From Corynebacterium glaucum (GTDB lineage Bacteria; Actinomycetota; Actinomycetes; Mycobacteriales; Mycobacteriaceae): a stretch of 64,000 nucleotides of DNA. Each line of letters begins with the position of its first letter. Position 1 is the first letter of the stretch. This document shows, piece by piece, positions 35,341 through 41,816 of the stretch. The stretch covers positions 868,001-932,000 of the forward strand of contig NZ_CP047358.1 in assembly GCF_030408855.1 (NCBI RefSeq), read 5' to 3'. A program made the position numbers and the translations under genes. The notes under the pieces are model-generated. The model was given only the letters and a program-made list of their open reading frames with translations, had not been told where the DNA came from and ran no database searches.

Positions 35341-35517
35341 AAATATGTACATTTGGCGCGCATCTTTCCGTGCCCTCTTGTTTTCTGAGTTGCTAGATGT
35401 TCCGGGAGCGATAGCGCCATGACCGCATCCTGCGGTACTCCTCTGGATTTACTTGCTGTCCTCAGCGGAAAGGTTTCTTTGCGTCGACACGCCGTCGAGT
35501 TCAAATTCAACGTATAG
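35341..35517 (+). repeat. 177-bp direct repeat, copy B (ends in ychF repeat copy 5)
   Basis: The counterpart of 29821-29997. To its left the coiled-coil gene is reduced to a roughly 60-codon stub on the minus strand starting 'MYIFF' like the full gene. The A/T-rich stretch from 35119 carries nothing else that could be recognised. Confidence 0.92.
35494..35517 (+). repeat. ychF 3'-end repeat, copy 5
   Basis: It differs from ychF at two positions (A for G in both cases) and keeps the terminal TAG. To the right begins the promoter region of the ArsO-like gene. Confidence 0.9.
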
Positions 35518-35603
35518 CGAGGCAACGGTTGTGGAGGGTAAGCTCGCGGAGACACAACTGGGTGGGCATTTGCCCGATGTGGTGATTACGGAGAGATGAT
35601 CGA

Positions 35604-36572
35604 TTGGCTGAGCATCACACGGCCATCGTCGTCGGTGGTGGCCAGTCCGGCCTAGCCACGGCATACTACCTGCGACGCTACGAAGTGGACTTCTTGATCT
35701 TGGACAACCAAGAGGAACCCGGCGGAGCGTGGTTGCACACGTGGCCTTCACTGACGCTTTTCTCCGCCGCGGAGTTTTCCAATCTGCCCGGCTGGCCGAT
35801 GCCGCAGTACCCGGGGTACCCGCCGGCAAGCCATGTCATCGACTACCTCGAACGCTACGAACAACGGTACGACCTCCCGGTTAGGCGCCCAGTGCACGTT
35901 CGCAGCGTGTCCCATGAGGGAGGGGTGTTCCACTTAGATTCGACCGTTGGTCAAGTCACAGCGGAGCACGTTGTCGCGGCCACAGGCACGTGGTCCGCGC
36001 CCTTCGTGCCCCACTATCCCGGTACCTTCCGCGGACACCAGTCGCATTCGGCGACCTACCCGGGCCCCGAACCATTCCGCGGCGCGAAGGTCGCGGTGGT
36101 CGGTGGGGCGAACTCGGGTGCCCAGATCGCCGCTGACCTCATCGAGACGTCGGAGGTCACATGGTTCACACTTGAGCGGCCGCGCTGGATGCCTGATGAT
36201 GTCGATGGCCGCGATCTCTTTCTCCGCAGCCGCCGCCGGATTCTCGGCGGCGATTCCGGCCCGAACCTCGGGGACATTGTCGCGCTTCCTCATCTACGTG
36301 AGCTCCGCAACTCCGGTCAGCTCACCGCTACCCCCATCTTTGATAGCTTGAGCGAGCTCGACCACGACCACCTGATCTGGTGCACTGGTTTCCGTCCGGC
36401 CCTCGGCCCATTCCGCCACCTCATGCGCGGCCGCGAAACCGCGGTGAAGAATCTGCATCTAGTCGGTTACGGCAATTGGACCGGCGATGGATCGGCAACG
36501 CTGATGGGTGTGGGGCCCTTTGCCAAACACACTGCCCAGGTAATCGCGGGCCGTGTCGATGAAGCTCGGTAG
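35604..36572 (+). CDS. ArsO-like FAD/NAD(P)-dependent monooxygenase
   Basis: A 322-residue flavoprotein with two Rossmann motifs, 'GGGQSG' (11-16, FAD) and 'VVGGANSG' (about 165-172, NADPH). The 'EEPGGAWLHTWPSLTLFS' region is typical of the ArsO group of flavin monooxygenases seen in arsenic clusters. The start is a TTG with GGAGAG 8 nt upstream. No ars transporter or arsR is adjacent, so an arsenic role is inferred from family resemblance only. Confidence 0.75.
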   Translation: MAEHHTAIVVGGGQSGLATAYYLRRYEVDFLILDNQEEPGGAWLHTWPSLTLFSAAEFSNLPGWPMPQYPGYPPASHVIDYLERYEQRYDLPVRRPVHVRSVSHEGGVFHLDSTVGQVTAEHVVAATGTWSAPFVPHYPGTFRGHQSHSATYPGPEPFRGAKVAVVGGANSGAQIAADLIETSEVTWFTLERPRWMPDDVDGRDLFLRSRRRILGGDSGPNLGDIVALPHLRELRNSGQLTATPIFDSLSELDHDHLIWCTGFRPALGPFRHLMRGRETAVKNLHLVGYGNWTGDGSATLMGVGPFAKHTAQVIAGRVDEAR

Positions 36573-36665
36573 CAAAAGTTTTGAGATGACGCTTGGTCCC
36601 TGAGCAGCTGGATCCTTCCACGATCCGCGTTGGAGACCCGTAGCGCGCGGTCCACGTAACTCGAC

Positions 36666-38558
36666 TTAGCGCTTCGCTTGCGCAGCTCGCAGGCCGTTCA
36701 AAATCACGATGACTTCGGCGACCTCGTGAACCAACACGACGGCGGCCAGGCCCAGCACGCCGCTGATCGCCAGCGGCATCAACACGATGATGATGGCCAG
36801 AGACAGCACGATGTTTTGGTTAATGATCCTGCTGCCTCGGCGGGCGTGCTGCAGCGCTTGCGGGATCAGCCGGAGGTCGTGGCCGGTGAAGGCGACGTCA
36901 GCGGACTCGATCGCGGCGTCAGAGCCGGTCGCTCCCATCGCGATGCCCACCGTTGCGCCCGCCAGTGCCGGAGCGTCGTTGATGCCGTCGCCGATCATCG
37001 CCGTCGGCGTCTTGGAGGAAAGTTCTGCGACGATGCTTGCCTTGTCCTCTGGGCGCAGCTCGGCGCGCACGTCGTCGATTCCGGCGATTGCAGCCAGCGC
37101 CCGGGCGGTGCGAGTGTTGTCGCCGGTTAGCATGCTCACTTCCACGCCGTTGGCGTGCAGGGTCTGTACGGCTTCGGGTACCTCGGGCCGCAGCTCGTCG
37201 CGGACCCCGATCGCCCCGGCGAGGGCGCCATCGACGGTGACCAGGACGCAGGTCTGGCCCTCGGACTCCATGCGCTCAACGTCTGCTTTCAACGGCCCGG
37301 CGTTGATCCACCGGGGGCTGCCCACCAGCACCCGTCGACCTTCGACGGTGCCGCTGATGCCGTGTCCGGCTTCCTCGCTGATGTCCAGGGCGGCGGGCGC
37401 TTCGGGCCCCGCTGCCGCGATCGCCGCGGCGAGGGGGTGCGTCGATTGCTGCTCAACTGCCGCCGCGAAGGCTAGCACCTGCGCCTGATCGAATCCCCCT
37501 GCCGGGACCACGCCGGTAACCTCGGGCTGGTTGCGGGTCAGGGTTCCGGTCTTGTCCACCGCCAAGTGACGGATGCCGCCGAGCCGCTCGAACGCCGCGC
37601 CGGACTTGATGACCACGCCAAACTGGCTGGCCGCGCCGATCGCAGCCACGACCGTCAGCGGCACGGAGATTGCCAGCGCGCACGGCGACGCTGCGACCAG
37701 AACCACCAACGCACGCGTGATCCACGTCTCGGGGTCGCCCAGCAGCGAGCCGATCACGCCGACCAGCACCGCCAGGATCATCACTCCGGGCACTAGGGGT
37801 TGGGCAATCCGGTCGGCGATCCGGGCGCGGTCGCCCTTTTCCGCTTGCGCCTGCTCGACCAGGTCCACGAGTGTGGTCAGTGAGTTGTCCGTTCCAGCTG
37901 CGGTCGTTTCGACCTCCAGCACACCGGCGGAGTTGATCGCTCCCGCGGGCACCTCGTCGCCGGGCGCGACCTCCTCCGGAATGGATTCTCCGGTGATCGC
38001 TGAGGTGTCAAGGCTGGAGCGCCCAGACCGAATGATGCCGTCCGTGGCGATCCGCTCCCCGGGGCGCACGAGCATCAGCTCGCCAGCCACGAGGTCCTTC
38101 GCTGCGACCTCGACCGCTGTGCCGTCGCGCAGCACCGCCGCGGTCTGCGGTACCAACTTCAACAGTGCCCGCAGTCCGCCCTGGGCCCGGTCCATCGCCT
38201 TGTCTTCCAGTGCCTCGGCGATCGAGTACAGGAACGCTAGCGCCGCGGCCTCTCCGACGTAACCGAGGATCACCGCGCCGACCGCGCTGATCGTCATCAG
38301 CAAGCCAATGCCGAGCTTGCGCTTCGTGACAAGGTTCCGTATTGCGCCGGGCGCGAAGGTATACGCCCCTAGCAGCAGGCCGACCCAGAACAGTACTGTT
38401 GCGGGTGTCTCCAGCCCGGTCCAGTCCAGCGCCAGGCCTATGCAGAGGGCTACGCCGGAGAAGATTGGCAGTAGCAACTCGGGGTCCTTCCACCATGGCC
38501 GATCGAGCTCTTCGATCTCCTTGGCGGGTTCGTGTTCGCACCCACACGCCGAGCTCAT
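36666..38558 (-). CDS. P1B-type divalent-metal ATPase (SPC motif, CtpD/CoaT-like)
   Basis: A 630-residue P-type ATPase with phosphorylation site DKTGTLT (Asp335), actuator 'TGES' and hinge 'GDGINDAPAL'. The transmembrane metal motif is SPC (291-293), not CPC. That and the absence of an HMA domain point to the P1B-4 group, which exports Co(II), Fe(II) or related ions. The N-terminus has Cys5 and Cys7 followed by His. The ATG overlaps the stop of the CmtR-like regulator gene, so the two are coupled. Cadmium or zinc remain possible substrates given the regulator type. Confidence 0.85.
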   Translation of the reverse strand: MSSACGCEHEPAKEIEELDRPWWKDPELLLPIFSGVALCIGLALDWTGLETPATVLFWVGLLLGAYTFAPGAIRNLVTKRKLGIGLLMTISAVGAVILGYVGEAAALAFLYSIAEALEDKAMDRAQGGLRALLKLVPQTAAVLRDGTAVEVAAKDLVAGELMLVRPGERIATDGIIRSGRSSLDTSAITGESIPEEVAPGDEVPAGAINSAGVLEVETTAAGTDNSLTTLVDLVEQAQAEKGDRARIADRIAQPLVPGVMILAVLVGVIGSLLGDPETWITRALVVLVAASPCALAISVPLTVVAAIGAASQFGVVIKSGAAFERLGGIRHLAVDKTGTLTRNQPEVTGVVPAGGFDQAQVLAFAAAVEQQSTHPLAAAIAAAGPEAPAALDISEEAGHGISGTVEGRRVLVGSPRWINAGPLKADVERMESEGQTCVLVTVDGALAGAIGVRDELRPEVPEAVQTLHANGVEVSMLTGDNTRTARALAAIAGIDDVRAELRPEDKASIVAELSSKTPTAMIGDGINDAPALAGATVGIAMGATGSDAAIESADVAFTGHDLRLIPQALQHARRGSRIINQNIVLSLAIIIVLMPLAISGVLGLAAVVLVHEVAEVIVILNGLRAAQAKR

Positions 38559-38914
38559 GCGTCCGCTCCCTTCTCGCCGCAGCCGGGCACGGAGCACTCA
38601 GGGTCGATGCAGGGGGCGTTTTCGTCGACAGCCAACGTCGCGTTCACCAGCGCGTCGAGCGCTGCCGCGAGGTGCGGATCGGCGATTTCGTAGCGGGTCT
38701 TGCGGCCCTCTGGCTCGGCGACGACGATGCCGCAGTCGCGCAGGCAGGTCAGGTGGTTCGAGACGTTCGAGCGGGTTAGGTCCAGGTCGCGCGAAAGCAT
38801 GGCCGGGTAGCTCGGGCCATCAAGTAGGGTCATCAGGATTCTGGAACGCGTCGGATCCGCCATGGCCCGGCCGAGCCGGTTCATGACGTCGAGGCGTGAA
38901 GCAATAGTCAGCAT
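38555..38914 (-). CDS. cmtR: ArsR/SmtB-family metal sensor (CmtR-like)
   Basis: A 119-residue winged-helix repressor. Cys57 and Cys61 in the recognition helix region ('HLTCLRDCG') and Cys102 occupy the positions of the Cd(II)/Pb(II) site of mycobacterial CmtR. Further Cys107 and Cys112 lie in the tail. It probably represses its own operon with the ATPase until metal binds. The message looks leaderless: TATAGT ends 7 nt before the ATG, and TTGAAT lies 16 bp further upstream. Confidence 0.88.
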   Translation of the reverse strand: MLTIASRLDVMNRLGRAMADPTRSRILMTLLDGPSYPAMLSRDLDLTRSNVSNHLTCLRDCGIVVAEPEGRKTRYEIADPHLAAALDALVNATLAVDENAPCIDPECSVPGCGEKGADA

Positions 38915-38917
38915 GTG

Positions 38918-38964
38918 CTGAACTATACAGTAGTCACTGAACTATTCAAGATTGGCTGAACTGC
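38918..38964. promoter_or_regulatory. cmtR promoter with three 19-bp-spaced direct repeats
   Basis: CTGAACTAT occurs at 38918 and 38937 and as CTGAACTGC at 38956, exactly 19 bp apart. The first two overlap the -10 and -35 boxes of cmtR on the minus strand, a fitting place for autorepression. Confidence 0.65.
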
Positions 38965-38996
38965 CAAGAACGCGAAGAGTCTGCGACCTGCAGGAA

Positions 38997-39140
38997 CTAG
39001 CCGATGGGATAGCCGGTGACTGGGCCTTCGCGGTTCGGCTGGCACCCCAAGGCGGGGGCGACGCGGGTGGCGAAGTTCTCCAGAATCTTCACGTTGGCGT
39101 CCACGCCCATCCCGCAAAACCTATGCGTGTTTCCGTGCGC
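38997..39140 (-). pseudogene. C-terminal remnant of LLM-class oxidoreductase
   Basis: The minus strand reads 'GVDANVKILENFATRVAPALG' in part and ends at a TAG after 'GYPIG'. It resembles the C-terminus of luciferase-like oxidoreductases. With the N-terminal remnant beside repeat copy 2 it probably marks the two ends of one ancestral cargo gene. Confidence 0.5.
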
Positions 39141-39225
39141 CCCATATGTTCTCTGTGTAATGACGCAAATTACTGTTTTTTGATTGTTGCAGGCTAATGA
39201 GAAAGTAACTTTGCAACGACATACT

Positions 39226-39249
39226 GTGGAGTTCAAATTTAACGTGTAG
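39226..39249 (+). repeat. ychF 3'-end repeat, copy 6
   Basis: Differs from ychF at three positions. The left arm, from 'GTAACTTTGCAACGACATAC', is nearly identical to the arm of copy 2. Confidence 0.9.
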
Positions 39250-39288
39250 CGTTATTGACGCTTCGCGTTATGGGGGGTAGGGTGAAAA

Positions 39289-39570
39289 ATGATCCAGTCG
39301 TTCGCTGATAAGGACACTGAGCGTCTTTGGAATCGAGAACGGGTGCGTTCAATCGATTCGCGCATTCACTCGGTGGCATTGCGGAAGCTACGCCAGCTTG
39401 GGTACGTGCAGAGCCTCGACGAGCTGCGAGTTCCCCCGGGGAACCGTCTCGAGGCCCTGAAAGGCGATCGGCGGGGTCAGTACAGTATTCGAATCAACGA
39501 CCAGTGGCGGATCTGCTTCCGATGGACTGCAGCTGGGCCAGAGGAGGTTGAGATCGTTGACTACCACTGA
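39289..39570 (+). CDS. higB: HigB-type toxin (RelE superfamily)
   Basis: A 93-residue ribosome-dependent mRNA interferase of the HigB family: 'RLWNRERVRSIDSRI', 'ALRKLRQLG', 'GQYSIRINDQWRICFRW' and a final 'VEIVDYH'. The toxin-first order with the antitoxin overlapping its 3' end is the diagnostic higBA arrangement. With higA it fills the 0.6-kb interval between repeat copies 6 and 7. Confidence 0.93.
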   Translation: MIQSFADKDTERLWNRERVRSIDSRIHSVALRKLRQLGYVQSLDELRVPPGNRLEALKGDRRGQYSIRINDQWRICFRWTAAGPEEVEIVDYH

Positions 39571-39865
39571 CAAGCTGCCCCCAGTGCACCCGGGGGAAAT
39601 CCTGATGGAGGATTTCCTCAAGGAGATGGGCATTACCCAGTACAAGCTCGCGGTCTCCATTGGTGTTCCCCCTCGTCGGATTAACGAGATTGTTCATGGA
39701 AAGCGTGCGATCACCGCTGATACGGCGCTTCGTTTAGCGAAGTTTTTTGGGTTGAGCCCGCAGTTCTGGCTTGGGTTGCAGACCCAGTACGACCTGGACG
39801 TGGCAAAGGACAAGATCCTCGCCGAGATCGAGAATATTCAGCCACTCCAAAGTGTTTCGGCGTAG
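39557..39865 (+). CDS. higA: HigA antitoxin (XRE family)
   Basis: A 102-residue HTH protein: 'HPGEILMEDFLKEMGITQYKLA' leads into the helix-turn-helix 'VPPRRINEIVHGKRAITADTALRLAKFFG'-type region. It neutralises HigB and represses the operon. A TTG nine nt after GAGGAGG was chosen; another TTG directly abuts that sequence and is badly spaced. The stop lies 2 nt before repeat copy 7. Confidence 0.92.
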   Translation: MTTTDKLPPVHPGEILMEDFLKEMGITQYKLAVSIGVPPRRINEIVHGKRAITADTALRLAKFFGLSPQFWLGLQTQYDLDVAKDKILAEIENIQPLQSVSA

Positions 39866-39867
39866 CG

Positions 39868-39891
39868 GTGGAGTTCAAATCTAACGTGTAG
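39868..39891 (+). repeat. ychF 3'-end repeat, copy 7 (distal)
   Basis: GTGGAGTTCAAATCTAACGT followed by GTAG. Its TAG is immediately followed by the stop codon of the intact VOC gene on the other strand. It is taken as the right end of the array. Confidence 0.88.
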
Positions 39892-40242
39892 CTAGGCTTC
39901 GGGGCTGCCCACGCAGAACTCATTGCCCTCAGGATCCTGCATAACAGTCCAAACGAGTCCCGGTGCCTTGTGAGTGCCGAGTTCCGTCGCACCCAGCCCC
40001 TTCAGGCGCTGAACGATCGCTTCGCGGTCGGCTCCACCGCCGTCGATATGCATGCGGTTTTTCCCTGGCGTGGGGTCCTCGACGCGCTGGAACCCCAGCG
40101 CCGGAGTGGAATCGACCATGACGAAGTCCCCGTAGTCGGCAGCGATCTCGCAGCCAGTTGCAGCGGACCAGAACTTGGCGAGCTTAGAGGGATCGTGGCA
40201 GTCAAAGGTGATCTGGCGGATGGCGAAGTCGGTGTTGTTCAT
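39892..40242 (-). CDS. VOC-superfamily (glyoxalase-fold) protein
   Basis: A 116-residue single-domain VOC protein: an N-terminal 'ITFDCHDPSKLAKFWSAATG', a metal-site-like His in 'KNRMHIDGG' and a C-terminal 'QDPEGNEFCVG' strand with Glu. Members act in dioxygenase, isomerase or resistance roles; the substrate is unknown. A truncated copy abuts repeat copy 3 in the same orientation. An ATG three codons upstream is an alternative start. Confidence 0.85.
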   Translation of the reverse strand: MNNTDFAIRQITFDCHDPSKLAKFWSAATGCEIAADYGDFVMVDSTPALGFQRVEDPTPGKNRMHIDGGGADREAIVQRLKGLGATELGTHKAPGLVWTVMQDPEGNEFCVGSPEA

Positions 40243-40348
40243 AGTCCCCATTGTTGGCGCGTGGCGCCGCACCTGCAATAGTCCGGTATTTGCGGCTGTC
40301 GCGTTTTGACCATCCAGCCGTTCCTCCGTGCCTCGAAAGTGGGCAGGA

Positions 40349-40636
40349 TTATCGGCCGTGCACTTTGTCGCGGCGCCCTATCGAAAAAACCTCGATGGTG
40401 ACAATCTCGTCTTCGATTACTGCCAAGATGCGGTAAGAGCCGACGCGGTACCGCCACTCGCCAGATCGATTAGCTGATAGACCTTTTCCGAATGCCCGTG
40501 GATCTGCGCAGCCGTCTATATTGTCTTTGATCCAGGTGGCAAGGATCATCGCGTCGAATGGATCCATCTTGTGTAGCTGCTCGCGCGCGCTGCTTGTCAG
40601 TACGACACGATAGGTTCTCTGATTACCTGAGTTCAC
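40349..40636 (-). CDS. relE: RelE/ParE-family toxin
   Basis: A 95-residue toxin with 'YRVVLTSSAREQLHKM', 'PRAFGKGLSANRSGEWRYRVG' and 'YRILAVIEDEIVTIEVFSIGRRDKVH', the strand-helix layout of RelE mRNA interferases. It starts at a GTG and overlaps the antitoxin gene by 14 nt. Confidence 0.92.
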   Translation of the reverse strand: MNSGNQRTYRVVLTSSAREQLHKMDPFDAMILATWIKDNIDGCADPRAFGKGLSANRSGEWRYRVGSYRILAVIEDEIVTIEVFSIGRRDKVHGR

Positions 40637-40835
40637 TCAGAACCTCGTCGATACTGAACCGCTCTCCTGAATCTCCTGCGATCGCCTCCCGCAATGCCTG
40701 CAGATCATAGGCATCCTCGATTTTTTCGAGGATCGCTGATCGAGCAAAGTCAGAAAGGGTAACCCCCTCGAAATTTGCGAATTTGCGTACAAGCTCTGCG
40801 TCTTCATCCGGCATACGAATAGTCATAGTCGCCAT
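40623..40835 (-). CDS. relB: RelB-like (RHH) antitoxin
   Basis: A 70-residue antitoxin beginning 'MATMTIRMPDEDAELVRKFA', an RHH fold, with a C-terminal toxin-binding helix. The ATG has AAGGAG 5 nt upstream; a GTG two codons earlier abuts the ribosome site and was rejected. A frameshifted relative lies near 31.4 kb. Confidence 0.92.
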   Translation of the reverse strand: MATMTIRMPDEDAELVRKFANFEGVTLSDFARSAILEKIEDAYDLQALREAIAGDSGERFSIDEVLSELR

Positions 40836-40928
40836 AAACACTCCTTATGCATGGTGAATACAATGTATTCCGTATTCCATCTCGAGTGCAAGCGCTGAGG
40901 GGAAAAGATGCTAATCGACACTGAATCG

Positions 40929-41090
40929 TCAGCCTGCGGCGATCGAGATGATGTCTTGCCAAGCACCGGAATCGCTTTGGCCGAGGAAGTTCGCGCCTGC
41001 GGCAACGACGTTGCCATCGGGCAAGATACTCACCGCGTGGCTGGCACCCGCCGCTACGAGATTACGGTCCAAGGGGGCTATGCGCGCCGG
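40929..41090 (-). pseudogene. RCC1-repeat protein fragment
   Basis: Minus-strand translation gives 'GASHAVSILPDGNVVAAG' then 'FLGQSD' and 'DIISIAAG' before a stop, the pattern of one or two RCC1 propeller repeats. No start or remainder is present, so it is a leftover gene piece between relB and the glycolipid-binding-like gene. Confidence 0.55.
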
Positions 41091-41668
41091 GCCATGTCGG
41101 GGTAGACGATGACCACGCCATCATGGTCCACCTCGAGCTCGACGTCGACGCCCCGAGTGCCGCTTCGGTAGTGCACGGTGTCCTCGTCGATGGAGCCGTA
41201 GTACTGATCTGAGGCGATGATCTGAAGCGAAGGCATGTCGATCCAAGCCATGATCAGCTGTGTATCCGGGACATTTTCCGTGAGCAGGTTCAACCGCCGG
41301 ATCGGCATGGTGTTGGTCATCGGGCACAGACCGAGGTCGCAGTCCAGCGCCTCGCTGAGATCAACCCCGTCGGCGATGCCAGGGGACGGCAGATCGGCGG
41401 GTTGCGCACCGGTGAGGGTAGTGTCGCTCGACCACTCGCCGGTATCGTTTCGGGTGAGCTCCAGGGCGCGAGACCAGCCGTCTCCCTGCGCTTCCACAGT
41501 GACGCGCCGGGTGATCCACTCTTCTGCGGCGTCCAGGGTCCACGTTGCGCGGTACCCGTTGCCGTGCTGCGTGCCGGTGGCGGTCAATCCGTCGTCAGTA
41601 AATGCGACCTCCGCGACGTTCTTGATATTGGGGTCGTCCCAGTGCTCCCAGGTGTATGTCTGCGTCAT
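41078..41668 (-). CDS. Putative glycolipid-binding-domain protein
   Basis: A 196-residue beta-rich protein resembling the 'putative glycolipid-binding' family: 'WTLDAAEEWITRRVTVEAQG', 'DLGLCPMTNTMPIRRL' and a C-terminal 'VIVYPDMARR'. The chosen ATG has TAGTCT 7 nt upstream (leaderless). The frame stays open upstream for about 60 codons of unconserved sequence. The function is unproven. Confidence 0.7.
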   Translation of the reverse strand: MTQTYTWEHWDDPNIKNVAEVAFTDDGLTATGTQHGNGYRATWTLDAAEEWITRRVTVEAQGDGWSRALELTRNDTGEWSSDTTLTGAQPADLPSPGIADGVDLSEALDCDLGLCPMTNTMPIRRLNLLTENVPDTQLIMAWIDMPSLQIIASDQYYGSIDEDTVHYRSGTRGVDVELEVDHDGVVIVYPDMARRA

Positions 41669-41816
41669 GGGAACGAGACTAGCGTCGGTACCTTCTTGCT
41701 TCGCCTTACGTGCTGCTTCAATCCGAGCTGCTTTCTGCCGATCGTGCCGCTCACCGCAGGCGCTCGGATCGTTTAAGAACCGGCAGCTCGCCAGCAACAG
41801 CCGTAAGGTAGCGGGC

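Noticed and set aside
16155-39891. CRISPR array interpretation of the 24-nt repeats
   Set aside because: Repeat spacing varies from 0.6 to 10.6 kb and the intervals are genes, so these are not spacers.
41669-41816. Extended N-terminus of the glycolipid-binding-like gene or a separate small gene
   Set aside because: The frame is open but shows no start signal or recognisable family, and a leaderless ATG downstream fits better.
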